Shown: piece by piece, positions 25,783-34,839 of the stretch
How positions within the stretch are numbered: position 1 is the stretch's first letter
Layout of the letters: every line of letters begins with the position of its first letter
Source: Parvularcula sp039822105
Lineage (GTDB): Bacteria; Pseudomonadota; Alphaproteobacteria; Caulobacterales; Parvularculaceae
DNA length: 64,000 nucleotides
Assembly: GCA_039822105.1 (NCBI GenBank)
Contig: JBCBMW010000016.1
Coordinates: forward strand, 16,320-80,319
Direction: 5' to 3'
The notes under the pieces: generated by a model
What the model was told of the DNA's origin: nothing
Database searches by the model: none
What the model saw: the letters and a program-made list of their open reading frames with translations, nothing else
Position numbers and translations under genes: made by a program

Positions 25783-26730
25783 ATGAACGGGAAGTGTGTG
25801 GTGGCGGGTCTGCTCGCCATTAGTGCAACCGCCTGCGGCGGTGCGAATGACGATGTTGCAGCGCACGTGGTTGGCCATGATCATGCGCCGGAGCCGGTCC
25901 GGAGCGATGCGGGGCTTGAAACAGGCGTCGCCTATTGGGTGGTGAGCGACGAGGACAGCACGCTGGTGCTCTTTCCGACGATCCACGTCCTCCCCTCGGA
26001 TCTTGAATGGTGGAGCGAAGGGGTCGAACGCCGATTGGCCGAGGCGGATGAGGTCTGGTTCGAGATCCTCCCCAGAGAACTCAACAACCAAGCGGCAGTT
26101 CAGCGCCTCAGCATGACCTACGGGATGAGCCCCGATCGTCCGCTGTCAGAGCGCCTCGACGATGACACTTATGCGCAAGTGGTCCAATTGTCCGAGGGCC
26201 TCGGGTTGTCGGTGGAGCTGATGGAGCCGTTCCGCCCCTGGATGGCCGCGGTGACGCTGGCGACGATGGACCTTGTGCGGGACGGATTTGATCCTGCCTC
26301 CGGCGTCGAGATGGTCATCGGGGCGGAGACGCCGGACGCGAAAGAACGGGGTCTCGAGACGGTGGAGCAACAGCTCTCCTTCTTTGGCGCTTTGCCGGAG
26401 GAGATTGAGACGGCCTTCTTGCTCTCGACGATTGAAGACATTGAGCGCGGCCAACAGGAGGTCAAAGAGTTCGCTGAGGCTTGGGCGGTGGGCGATCTCT
26501 CCTCGCTCGAGGAGCTCGTGATCGACGGTATCCGCGATGTCTCCGAAGAGCTCTACACGGTGCTCATCACCAGGAGAAATCAGAACTGGGCGGAGATCCT
26601 ATCGGCGGAGCTTGACGGCAGCGGCAATGACTTCGTCGCTGTTGGCGCGGCCCACCTGATCGGTGACGACGGCGTGCCAACGCTGCTCGCGCAGCGCGGC
26701 TATAAAGTCGAAGGGCCGTTCACGGACTGA
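25783..26730 (+). CDS. TraB/GumN family exported protein
   Basis: The protein has 315 residues. The N-terminus is a secretion signal ending ATACGG, possibly a weak lipobox. The TraB/GumN (PF01963) pattern follows: FPTIHVLPSDLEWWS at the front (usually GTxHxLP, here PTIH), ADEVWFEI, and the closing VAVGAAHLIGDDGVPTLLAQRGYKV. The paired GxxH-like motifs are proposed metal ligands of a metalloprotease-like fold; function in bacteria is unsettled. It is convergent with nuoG. Confidence 0.8.
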   Translation: MNGKCVVAGLLAISATACGGANDDVAAHVVGHDHAPEPVRSDAGLETGVAYWVVSDEDSTLVLFPTIHVLPSDLEWWSEGVERRLAEADEVWFEILPRELNNQAAVQRLSMTYGMSPDRPLSERLDDDTYAQVVQLSEGLGLSVELMEPFRPWMAAVTLATMDLVRDGFDPASGVEMVIGAETPDAKERGLETVEQQLSFFGALPEEIETAFLLSTIEDIERGQQEVKEFAEAWAVGDLSSLEELVIDGIRDVSEELYTVLITRRNQNWAEILSAELDGSGNDFVAVGAAHLIGDDGVPTLLAQRGYKVEGPFTD

Positions 26731-26749
26731 ACCAGAACCAGCCGGCGGC

Positions 26750-28873
26750 TCACTCAGCCGCTAGGCTTGGGGTCGCGGGTTTTGCTGCCTCAGAGCACTC
26801 CGCCATGGTCTCACTCGCCCGGGCAACCGGGTTGGTGAAGTAATAGTCCGCAAACACCGCTTTGAAGGGCTCGCTCGTGACCGTGCCAGCGCCGGACCAG
26901 TCAGCAGCTGTGGGCGCTTCATCGGTACCAACCGTGTCGAGGCTGCCAAAGCTTGGCGCGTCCTCGATCATCGCTTGGCGCAGGGCAAAGAGGTCGTTGT
27001 AAGGCAGCGTCTTGCCGAGCCGTTCGCTGAGCGCCCGGAGGATGGCCCAATCGTCTTTGGCTTCGCCGAACGGGAAGTAAGCGCGGTTCGCCAACTGCAC
27101 GCGGCCTTCGGTGTTGGCGTAAAGGCCTGACTGTTCCGAATAGGCCGCGCCCGGAAGGATGACATCAGCCGTCTTCGCGCCCGCGTCGCCATGGTGGCCC
27201 TGGTAGATGACAAACGCATCGGTGAGGCCTGAAAGATCAGCTTCGTCGCAACCGAGATTGTAGACCACTTCGATATCGCCGGACTTGGCGCTGGCCAGGA
27301 TGCCCGCGAAATCCTTGCCGCCTTCACAGGGCAAGAAGCCCAGATCAAGCGCGCCGACACGGGCCGCGGCGTTGTGAAGAACCCCGAAACCGTTCCATTC
27401 AGCGCTCAGGGCACCAACGGCTTCGGCAAGTTTGATAGCTTCCGCCATCACCGCCTGGCCATCCGCGCGGGCGAGGGCGCCAGCGCCGAGAATGATCATT
27501 GGGCGTTTTGCGCTTTTCAGCGTTTCAGCGAAGCCATGTTGTCCGCTGATGAAGCTCGCAAGACTGTCCGGACCCGCACCAATGTGAACAGTCTCGTAAG
27601 TGAGGTCGCGGTTCTCACCGACCACACCCACAGCAAAGTCCATTTTGTGGAGCCAGTTCTTCCGGATACGGGCGTTGATGATCGGGGCTTCAATACGCGG
27701 GTTGGTTCCAATCAAGAGAACCGCGTCAGCTTCATCGATCGCCGCGATGCCTGGCGCGAAGGTGTAGGCGGCGCGCGGCGCTTTCTCACCGTTCGGCTTG
27801 ACGCCGATCGTGCTACCGTCCTGACGGCTGTCCGTGTGCGGCGTGCCGATCGAAGCCATCAGATCTTTGAGCGCTTTGATCGGTTCAGCAGCGATGAGGT
27901 CGCCAGCGATGGCGGCGACTTTCTCCGGTGCTGTGCCCTCAAGGCGAGCGGCAATGGCGTCGAACGCTTCTTCCCAGCTTGCTGGGCGGAGGGAGCCGCC
28001 TTCGCGAATGAACGGCCGGTCGAGGCGACGTTTCGCAAGGCCATCCCAGATGAAGCGGCTCTTATCCGCCAGCCATTCTTCGTTCACGCCTTCATGGGTC
28101 CGTGGTAGGATCCGCATGACGCTCCGTCCACGGACATCCATGCGGATGTTGGAGCCAACCGCGTCCATCACGTCGATGGTCTCGACCTTTTTGAGCTCCC
28201 AAGGCCGTGCGGTGAAGGCGTAAGGCTTCGAGGTCAGGGCGCCCACTGGGCAGACGTCGATCAGGTTGCCGGTCAGCTCGCTGCCCACGGCTTTCTCGAG
28301 ATAGGTTGTGATCTCCGCATTCTCGCCCCGATTGACGAGGCCGAGATCGTCCACGCCTGCAACTTCCGTCGCAAAGCGGACGCAGCGCGTGCATTGGATG
28401 CAGCGGGTCATGATCGTCTTGATCAGCGGGCCCATGTGCTTTTCTTCGACGGCGCGTTTGTTCTCGGCGAAGCGGCTGTCGTCGCGACCGTAAGCAACGG
28501 CCTGGTCCTGCAAGTCGCACTCACCGCCTTGGTCACAGATGGGGCAGTCGAGCGGGTGATTGATGAGGAGGAACTCCATCACCCCTTCGCGCGCCTTCTT
28601 GACCATCGGTGTGTTGGTGAAGAGTTCTGGCGGGGCGCCCTCGGGACCAGGGCGCAAGTCTTTGACGTTTTGGGCGCAGGAGGCGACGGGCTTGGGCGGT
28701 CCGCCTTTCACCTCGATCAAGCACATCCTGCAGTTGCCGGCGACCGACAGGCGCTCGTGATAGCAGAACCGGGGGATTTCTTCGCCCGCTTCTTCGCAGG
28801 CTTGGAGCAGGGTGAGGCGCGGATCGACATCAATCTCGCGGCCGTTGACTTTGATCGTCCTGAGGTCGGTCAT
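26750..28873 (-). CDS. nuoG: NADH-quinone oxidoreductase subunit G
   Basis: The protein has 707 residues. Iron-sulfur ligands are all visible: CEEAGEEIPRFCYHERLSVAGNCRMC (N1b), HPLDCPICDQGGEC (N5, His-Cys3) and CIQCTRC...CPVGAL (N4). A molybdopterin-oxidoreductase-like domain follows to the end. NuoG carries electrons in the peripheral arm of complex I. In most alphaproteobacteria it directly follows nuoF. Here the plus-strand exosortase gene separates them, and nuoH does not follow. Confidence 0.96.
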   Translation of the reverse strand: MTDLRTIKVNGREIDVDPRLTLLQACEEAGEEIPRFCYHERLSVAGNCRMCLIEVKGGPPKPVASCAQNVKDLRPGPEGAPPELFTNTPMVKKAREGVMEFLLINHPLDCPICDQGGECDLQDQAVAYGRDDSRFAENKRAVEEKHMGPLIKTIMTRCIQCTRCVRFATEVAGVDDLGLVNRGENAEITTYLEKAVGSELTGNLIDVCPVGALTSKPYAFTARPWELKKVETIDVMDAVGSNIRMDVRGRSVMRILPRTHEGVNEEWLADKSRFIWDGLAKRRLDRPFIREGGSLRPASWEEAFDAIAARLEGTAPEKVAAIAGDLIAAEPIKALKDLMASIGTPHTDSRQDGSTIGVKPNGEKAPRAAYTFAPGIAAIDEADAVLLIGTNPRIEAPIINARIRKNWLHKMDFAVGVVGENRDLTYETVHIGAGPDSLASFISGQHGFAETLKSAKRPMIILGAGALARADGQAVMAEAIKLAEAVGALSAEWNGFGVLHNAAARVGALDLGFLPCEGGKDFAGILASAKSGDIEVVYNLGCDEADLSGLTDAFVIYQGHHGDAGAKTADVILPGAAYSEQSGLYANTEGRVQLANRAYFPFGEAKDDWAILRALSERLGKTLPYNDLFALRQAMIEDAPSFGSLDTVGTDEAPTAADWSGAGTVTSEPFKAVFADYYFTNPVARASETMAECSEAAKPATPSLAAE

Positions 28874-29068
28874 ACTTCCATCTTCAAGGGCAACGCGATG
28901 CAGCTAGAGAAAGCCGCGGCGAAGCGCCAGAGGCCTATGCGTCGCGATCCCCGTTTCTGTGTGGCGGGTTCACCAAGGCAAAGTGTTGCTTGGTGTTATG
29001 TGGTCGCTTAACCAGTGTTGCGTAAAGCTGCAGCTTTGTAAGAGCAGATAGCCAGCACCCGAGGAAAC

Positions 29069-30637
29069 GTGAGTTCAACAACGCTCAATATGCCTAGTTT
29101 TGTGGTGCGCGACCGCACGTTGATGGTCGTGTTCGCGGCGCTCCTGCTCGCGTTCGGTGTCCTGTTCCATGCGGGTATCGCCAACCTTTGGTACCGCTGG
29201 GGCTTTCAGCAAGAGCTCAGCCATTCCTATTTCATCCCGCTGATCACGATCTGGATGCTTTGGGATCGTCGCGAAGCGATCATGCAGAGCGTTGGGCGTT
29301 CAAGCACTTTGGCACTGCCGCTCTTGGCCTTCGCGGTTTTCATGGTGTTTGCGCTGAAGCAGCTGAACGTCTTCCTGCTCGAACATATCGGGATGATGGC
29401 GTTCTTTGTGGCCATGCCGCTGCTCATCGGCGGAGTGTCGCTGTTGCGCGTGACGATCATCCCGATCGCTTACTTGGCCTTTATGATCCCACCGCCCTTT
29501 TGGGTGATCACCGTGACCTCGTGGAACTTCCAGCTTTGGTCGTCTGAGCTCGGGGTGGCGATGATCCGGCTCTTCGATGTGCCGGTTCTTCTGGAAGGCA
29601 ACGTCATTGAGCTTGGCAACATCACCCTCCAGGTGGTCGAGGCGTGTTCAGGTCTGCGCTATCTTTTCCCGTTTTTGAGCCTTGGTGCGTTGGCTGGCTA
29701 TTTCTACCGTGGCCCGCTCTGGCAACGGCTGATCGTGGTGCTGAGCACCATTCCCATCACCATCGTGATGAACAGCTTCCGCATCGCCATTACCGGCGTG
29801 CTCTCGGACCGGTACGGTTCATCCCACACCGAAGGCTTCCTGCATTTCTTCGAAGGCTGGGTGGTCTTCCTGTTCTGCATCGCGCTCCTGTTGGGTCTGT
29901 TGGTCGTGATCGCCCGCCTTTCTGGCAAAAAGGATGTGCTGAAGACCCTGGGCCTTCCGTTTGTTGATCCAGTTGCCGCTCAGCAGGCTTTTGATCGCGA
30001 TTGGTTCATCAAAATTGGTGGTGGCACCGCCGCAGCTCTCCTGGTCCTCGGGCCGCTCGTGCACACCGTGGACAGCTCACTCGAGATCCCAGAACGTCAG
30101 CGCTACGCTGAGCTACCGCTGGAGTTTAGCGGTTGGCAGGTGCAGCCTCGCCCCCTCGATGTGGAGACAGAGAAGGTCCTCGCAGCCGACGATTACATCG
30201 TGATGGATGTTGTGAACCCAGAGGGTGAGACGTTCAATCTCTATACGGCTTATCTGGAGCAGCAGCGTAATGGGTCCTCTTGGCACTCGCCGCAGCAGTG
30301 CTTGCCTGGCGGCGGTTGGAAGGTCGTCCGGAACGATATCGTTCAGACCCCGGAGGGTAGCCCTGCGTATTTCTACAACCGTATGGTGATCAAAAAGGGT
30401 GATGCGCGCTTCCTCGTTCACTACTGGTACCAGCAGCGTGGGCGCCGCATCGCGAACGAGTTTGTGATGAAAGGTGCGCTGATCTGGGACGTGTTGACCC
30501 GTCGCCGCTCCGACGGTGCCATGATCCGTCTGATGACCCCCGTGGGCGTCGATGAGAATGTGTTGGATGCAGAGGAACGTATGCAACGTTTCCACCGCCG
30601 CATTGAAGACACGGTGGACCCGTACATTCCAGTCTAG
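29069..30637 (+). CDS. Exosortase fused to EpsI (DUF3485) domain
   Basis: The protein has 522 residues. The N-terminal 300 residues contain about eight membrane helices and the exosortase catalytic triad: Cys in VVEACSGLRYLFPF, Arg in NSFRIAITGVL, and His in SSHTEGFLHFFEGW. From about residue 330 a second membrane anchor leads to an EpsI domain with LPLEFSGWQ, the conserved Cys in SPQQCLPGGGW, and HYWYQQRGRR. Exosortases sort PEP-CTERM-like proteins together with exopolysaccharide synthesis. No sorting-signal protein or polysaccharide cluster is present in the window. The GTG start is 195 bases from the divergent nuoG. Confidence 0.9.
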   Translation: MSSTTLNMPSFVVRDRTLMVVFAALLLAFGVLFHAGIANLWYRWGFQQELSHSYFIPLITIWMLWDRREAIMQSVGRSSTLALPLLAFAVFMVFALKQLNVFLLEHIGMMAFFVAMPLLIGGVSLLRVTIIPIAYLAFMIPPPFWVITVTSWNFQLWSSELGVAMIRLFDVPVLLEGNVIELGNITLQVVEACSGLRYLFPFLSLGALAGYFYRGPLWQRLIVVLSTIPITIVMNSFRIAITGVLSDRYGSSHTEGFLHFFEGWVVFLFCIALLLGLLVVIARLSGKKDVLKTLGLPFVDPVAAQQAFDRDWFIKIGGGTAAALLVLGPLVHTVDSSLEIPERQRYAELPLEFSGWQVQPRPLDVETEKVLAADDYIVMDVVNPEGETFNLYTAYLEQQRNGSSWHSPQQCLPGGGWKVVRNDIVQTPEGSPAYFYNRMVIKKGDARFLVHYWYQQRGRRIANEFVMKGALIWDVLTRRRSDGAMIRLMTPVGVDENVLDAEERMQRFHRRIEDTVDPYIPV

Positions 30638-30649
30638 TTGGGTGTCGTG

Positions 30650-30677
30650 AACTGTTGGCCTGGGCTGGCCAACAGTT
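30650..30677. terminator. Hairpin between exosortase and nuoF genes
   Basis: A perfect 11-bp inverted repeat (AACTGTTGGCC/GGCCAACAGTT) with a 6-base loop sits between two convergent genes. It has no T-run on either side, so it may end transcription inefficiently or with Rho. Confidence 0.55.
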
Positions 30678-30689
30678 TGGCAGGCAGCC

Positions 30690-31994
30690 TTACTCCGCCG
30701 CCATGTGCGGCACGGCGACGTGGCCTGGGCCTTTGCGGTAGTTGGTGATCTTCTCTTCGATCTCGTGGCGGAAGTGCTGGATCAAGCCCTGAACTGGCCA
30801 GGCCGCAGCGTCACCGAGTGCGCAGATCGTGTGGCCTTCGATCTGACCTGCCACATCGAGCAGCTTGTCGATCTCCCACATCTCCGCATCGCCATCGGCC
30901 ATGCGGTTGAGGACCCGCCACATCCAGCCTGTGCCCTCGCGACATGGCGTGCACTGACCACAGCTTTCGTGTTTGTAGAAGTACGAGATCCGAGCGATGG
31001 CGCGAACCATGTCGGTGGACTTGTCCATCACGATCACGGCGGCGGTGCCGAGGCCTGACTGATGCTCGCGCAGGGCATCGAAATCCATCAAGACGTCGTC
31101 GCAGATGTCTTTGGGAAGACAGCGTACGGAGGATCCGCCAGGGATCACGGCTTTGAGATTATCCCAGCCGCCGCGCACGCCGCCGCAGTGACGGTCGATC
31201 AGTGTTTTGAGCGGGATCGACATCTCTTCTTCAACGTTGCACGGCTTGTTCACGTGGCCTGAGACGCAGAAGACTTTGGTCCCGTGGTTGTTCGGACGGC
31301 CAAAGCCCTTGAACCAATCCGCACCCCGACGAAGGATCGTCGGCACAACGGCGATCGATTCCACGTTGTTCACCGTGGTTGGGCAGCCATAGAGACCAGC
31401 GCCAGCCGGGAAGGGAGGCTTCAGCCGCGGCTGACCCTTTTTGCCCTCGAGGCTTTCAAGGAGCGCCGTTTCTTCACCGCAGATATAGGCGCCTGCGCCG
31501 TGGTGCAGGTAGAGATCAAAATCCCAGCCGTGGATGTTGTCTTTGCCGATCAGCTTGGCCGCATAGGCTTCGTCGATCGCCTTTTGCAGCTGCTCGCGCT
31601 CAAAAATGTACTCGCCGCGGATGTAGATGTAGCAGGCATGGGCCTTCATCGCGAAGCTCGCGATCAGGCAGCCCTCGATCAGAAGATGCGGGTCGTGCCG
31701 CATGATCTCGCGGTCTTTGCAGGTGCCAGGCTCTGACTCGTCGGCATTGACGACGAGGTAGTGCGGCCGGTCACCGACCTCTTTCGGCATGAAGGACCAT
31801 TTGAGGCCTGTGGAAAAGCCTGCGCCGCCGCGGCCGCGAAGGCCGGACTCTTTGGTCTGCTCGATGATCCATTCTGGCCCTTGGTCCAGCATCAGCTTGG
31901 TGGCGTTCCACGCCCCGCGCTCTTTGGCGCCTTCCAGGAAAGGGTCCTGCAGGCCGTAGAGGTTTTGGAAAATGCGATCTTTGTCGTGCAGCAT
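30690..31994 (-). CDS. nuoF: NADH-quinone oxidoreductase subunit F
   Basis: The protein has 434 residues from the ATG at 31994, which gives the family's usual MLxDKDRIFxNLYG start. An open frame continues upstream for 101 codons but is low-complexity and overlaps a divergent gene. FMN site: GLRGRGGAGFSTGLKW. NADH site: GAYICGEETALLESLEGKKGQPR. [4Fe-4S] N3 ligands: ESCGQCTPCREG plus the Cys of HTICALGD. NuoF is the NADH-oxidising subunit of complex I. It is separated from nuoE by three unrelated genes and from nuoG by one. Confidence 0.96.
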   Translation of the reverse strand: MLHDKDRIFQNLYGLQDPFLEGAKERGAWNATKLMLDQGPEWIIEQTKESGLRGRGGAGFSTGLKWSFMPKEVGDRPHYLVVNADESEPGTCKDREIMRHDPHLLIEGCLIASFAMKAHACYIYIRGEYIFEREQLQKAIDEAYAAKLIGKDNIHGWDFDLYLHHGAGAYICGEETALLESLEGKKGQPRLKPPFPAGAGLYGCPTTVNNVESIAVVPTILRRGADWFKGFGRPNNHGTKVFCVSGHVNKPCNVEEEMSIPLKTLIDRHCGGVRGGWDNLKAVIPGGSSVRCLPKDICDDVLMDFDALREHQSGLGTAAVIVMDKSTDMVRAIARISYFYKHESCGQCTPCREGTGWMWRVLNRMADGDAEMWEIDKLLDVAGQIEGHTICALGDAAAWPVQGLIQHFRHEIEEKITNYRKGPGHVAVPHMAAE

Positions 31995-32136
31995 GGTCTC
32001 ATCGAACAAGTGGCTGAGGGCGGGGCTACGTGTGTCGGCGCCTTCGCGCAAGGCGGCCCGTCGGCGCAGCGTGTGATAGCTCCCATAGCACGGACCGGCT
32101 AAGGCGATCTCAAGACCGGCTGGGGAGGATGGTGCC

Positions 32137-33069
32137 GTGAAACATGCTGTTGGACTGGGCTTTGCGGTGAGCACGCTGGCGCTAGCGGCCTGCGCTGAAC
32201 CCACTGCGGACACCTCCGCAGAGGCGATCGATTTCGGGCTCGATGGGCCGGAGACGGCGGCTGAGTTTCTCTCGTGCTTGGAAGGGCAAGCGGCCATCGT
32301 CAGTGCCCATCGCGGCGGACCCAGTGCCGGCTATCCCGAAAATGCGATCGAGACGTTTCTTCACGTGCTTGATCAGGTGCCAGCCCTTTTGGAGGTCGAT
32401 GTGCGGGAGTCGCGCGACGGCGCGTTGGTCCTGATGCATGACGAGACGGTGGATCGCACGACGAATGGCAGCGGCGCGGTGTCGGACTTGACCCTGGCCG
32501 AGCTGAAAGCCCTGCGCCTTGTCGACAATGACGGCCGCCAGACGGGTTTTCAGGTGCCGACGCTGGAGGAAGCCCTCGATTCTGTTGGTGGACGGACGAT
32601 TTTGCAGCTCGATGTCAAGCGCGGCGTCGGCCTTCGCCAGGTTGTGCGCGTGGTCGAAGATGCGGACGCCGAGGCCTATGCAGGCATCATCACGTATACT
32701 GATGGTGGCGCGGCGATTGTTGCGCAAGTCTCAGAGGATGTTTCGATCTTCGCCACGGTCAAAGGCTCACGCCATCTGGACCGGTTGGAGCAGGACGGTG
32801 TCGAGGCCGAACGCCTGGTGGCCTGGACGGGGATCATCGATGACGGGCCGCGTGCTGGTCTCTACGCGGTCTTGGGTGAGCAAGGGGTGAGCGCCTCAGG
32901 CGGTGCAATCGGACGGCTAGATGATCGTTCCGAAGGCGGAGCGCGAGGCGTTTACAGCCAACTCGAAGAGGCTGGCCTCGACGTTATTGCCACTGACCGC
33001 CCGATTGCTGCGGCGCGGGAGATCGGAACCGAAGATGTCATTGCTGCAGCGCGTTCATGTGCAGGCTGA
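32137..33069 (+). CDS. Glycerophosphodiester phosphodiesterase family lipoprotein
   Basis: The protein has 310 residues. A lipoprotein signal ends LALAAC. The GDPD domain starts with SAHRGGPSAGYPENAIETF, then LLEVDVRESRDGALVLMHDETVDRTTNG, which supplies the catalytic His pair and metal-binding Glu/Asp. The C-terminal half is more diverged (GLDVIATDRP near the end). The enzyme would release glycerol-3-phosphate from glycerophosphodiesters in the periplasm. The GTG start is supported by GGGGAGGA 8 bases upstream. It is divergent from nuoF, with 142 bases between. Confidence 0.85.
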   Translation: MKHAVGLGFAVSTLALAACAEPTADTSAEAIDFGLDGPETAAEFLSCLEGQAAIVSAHRGGPSAGYPENAIETFLHVLDQVPALLEVDVRESRDGALVLMHDETVDRTTNGSGAVSDLTLAELKALRLVDNDGRQTGFQVPTLEEALDSVGGRTILQLDVKRGVGLRQVVRVVEDADAEAYAGIITYTDGGAAIVAQVSEDVSIFATVKGSRHLDRLEQDGVEAERLVAWTGIIDDGPRAGLYAVLGEQGVSASGGAIGRLDDRSEGGARGVYSQLEEAGLDVIATDRPIAAAREIGTEDVIAAARSCAG

Positions 33070-33097
33070 CAATTCGCGACGAGGTTGTGCCGCCGAT

Positions 33098-33161
33098 GAA
33101 TAACGGCCATAGATCTTGTCAATGACAAGACCGTAGCGGTCGGGCGCCAGATCCGTTATTC
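33098..33161 (+). promoter_or_regulatory. Nested inverted repeats upstream of alkB
   Basis: An outer 9-bp perfect repeat (GAATAACGG/CCGTTATTC) encloses an 8-bp hairpin (TCTTGTCA/TGACAAGA) and a CCG-TAG-CGG mini-hairpin. The whole lies 44 bases before the alkB start. It could be the GDPD terminator, an operator or an RNA leader; the sequence does not decide. Confidence 0.5.
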
Positions 33162-33205
33162 TAAGCTGTACAAGGGCCACCAAAAGGCCTGATCGGAGGA
33201 TGACG

Positions 33206-34354
33206 ATGAGCGCGACTGCCCGCCTCGAAGCCGAGAACGCCATTCCGTTACGAGCGCCAAGAAGGCTCATGTTTTTGTGGGGTCTGCCCCATGGCCTCGT
33301 GCCTGCGGCCAGTGTTGCTCTCTACTTCCTGCTCGATGGCGCCAACTGGACGCTGCTGATCCCGTTCGTGTGGACCTACATGGCGGTCCCGGCCCTCGAC
33401 ACGATCATCGGTGAGGACATCACCAGCCCTCCGGAAACGGATTATGAAGCCTTGGCAGCCGATCGCTATTACACGCATGTGGTGTTTGCGACTTTGCCGA
33501 TGTACTTCATTAGTTTCGTCGCTGCGATGTATGTCTTGGGGACTCAAACCGTTCCGCTGTGGGCGGCGGCTCCGTTTGTCTTCGCTGTCGGCCTAGCCTC
33601 GGGCCAGACGATCACGCTGGCACATGAACTTGGTCACCGCACGGAGAAGTTTGATCGTCTGTTTGCCAACATTTCACTAGCGTTGATCGGCATGGGTCAC
33701 TTCTGCATTGAGCACAATCGTGGCCACCATGTGCGGGTTGCGACCCCAGAGGACTGCTCTTCAGCGCGGATGAATGAGACTGTTTATGGCTTTGCTTTCC
33801 GTGACATGACGGGCGCTGCCATGGGCGCTTGGGAGCATGAGGCCAAAAGGCTCAAAGCGCGCGGCAAAGGCTTCTTCAGTCTTGAGAACGAAATTCTGCA
33901 ATCTTATGCGCTGACTGTCGTTATCGCTGCTGCCTTGGTCGCCTGGCTCGGCTGGGATGTCCTGCCGTTCATCCTGATCCACCATTTCTTCGGCTTTCTG
34001 GTGCTCAGCATGGTGAACTATATCGAACATTACGGCCTGAAGCGTGAGAAGCTGCCGAACGGGAAGTACGAGCCATGCCAGCCGCATCACAGCTGGAACG
34101 CCAACCACGTGGTCTCCAACATTTTGTCGGTGAACCTGCAGCGGCATTCCGACCACCACGCAAACGCGATGCGGCCCTATCAGTGCCTGCGGAATTTCCC
34201 CGATCTGCCGCGGCTGCCGACGGGTTACGCGGGCTGCTTCACGCTCATCACCTTCCCGCCGCTCTGGTTCAAAGTGATGAACCCCAAAGTGCGCGAGTGG
34301 GCTGGTGGTGACGAAAGCAAGATCAATTGGGGCCCGGAAAAAGAGGCCGCTTAG
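33206..34354 (+). CDS. alkB: Alkane 1-monooxygenase (membrane diiron hydroxylase)
   Basis: The protein has 382 residues with about six membrane helices. The histidine boxes of AlkB are complete: HELGHR, EHNRGHH and LQRHSDHH, with the extra NYIEHYGL(K)R motif of true alkane hydroxylases. They bind the diiron centre that oxidises medium-chain n-alkanes to 1-alkanols. Rubredoxin and rubredoxin reductase, needed for electron supply, are not in the window. The ATG at 33206 is chosen because CGGAGGA overlaps the ATG at 33200. It ends 4 bases inside the convergent NTF2-like gene. Confidence 0.93.
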   Translation: MSATARLEAENAIPLRAPRRLMFLWGLPHGLVPAASVALYFLLDGANWTLLIPFVWTYMAVPALDTIIGEDITSPPETDYEALAADRYYTHVVFATLPMYFISFVAAMYVLGTQTVPLWAAAPFVFAVGLASGQTITLAHELGHRTEKFDRLFANISLALIGMGHFCIEHNRGHHVRVATPEDCSSARMNETVYGFAFRDMTGAAMGAWEHEAKRLKARGKGFFSLENEILQSYALTVVIAAALVAWLGWDVLPFILIHHFFGFLVLSMVNYIEHYGLKREKLPNGKYEPCQPHHSWNANHVVSNILSVNLQRHSDHHANAMRPYQCLRNFPDLPRLPTGYAGCFTLITFPPLWFKVMNPKVREWAGGDESKINWGPEKEAA

Positions 34355-34764
34355 CCAGCGGTTCCTGCTGACAGCCTCTCGACCAGCCCCGTGTCCACGA
34401 ACTCCACAAAGGACGAGATCACCCCATCGGTGATCTCGATATGGTCCGAGACATGGGTGGAGAGACGCTGACCTGACGGCACGTGGGTGACGTCCAGCCG
34501 GTAGCGGGTTGCCACCTTGTCCTCGTCAATGAGCAAGGACTGCATGTCGATCCCGTGCCACGTCCACGTTCCGACGAGCACGTTCAGAAACGCGTTGATG
34601 CCTGAGGGCGACTGTTCAGCACGATTAAGCGACGGATCGTCAGCATCACCAGCAAGTTCGATATGCGCGGTGTCGCTGAAAAGCGCTGCCACTTCCTCAA
34701 CATCGTTCGCCATGCGGGACGCGTAAAACCGGTTCACGAGCTCGCTGACCGCCGTTCTGTCCAT
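34351..34764 (-). CDS. SnoaL/NTF2-like family protein
   Basis: The protein has 137 residues with the cone-like NTF2 fold pattern: an N-terminal helix VSELVNRFYASRMANDVEEVAALFSD, then curved beta strands ending in ITDGVISSFVEFVDTGLVERL. Such proteins act as isomerases, hydratases or binding proteins. No catalytic set can be assigned from sequence alone. It lies between nuoE and alkB on the nuo strand and converges with alkB by a 4-base overlap. Confidence 0.75.
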   Translation of the reverse strand: MDRTAVSELVNRFYASRMANDVEEVAALFSDTAHIELAGDADDPSLNRAEQSPSGINAFLNVLVGTWTWHGIDMQSLLIDEDKVATRYRLDVTHVPSGQRLSTHVSDHIEITDGVISSFVEFVDTGLVERLSAGTAG

Positions 34765-34839
34765 GAAGCTTCTCCTCCTCCTTGTCAGCTGACGCCTTTA
34801 AGGAGTGGAGAAGGGCGGCGCGACCGGTTTGCGCAGTGG

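Noticed and set aside
31995..32297. N-terminal extension of nuoF by 101 codons
   Set aside because: It is low-complexity, overlaps the divergent GDPD gene, and the standard NuoF start at 31994 matches the family.
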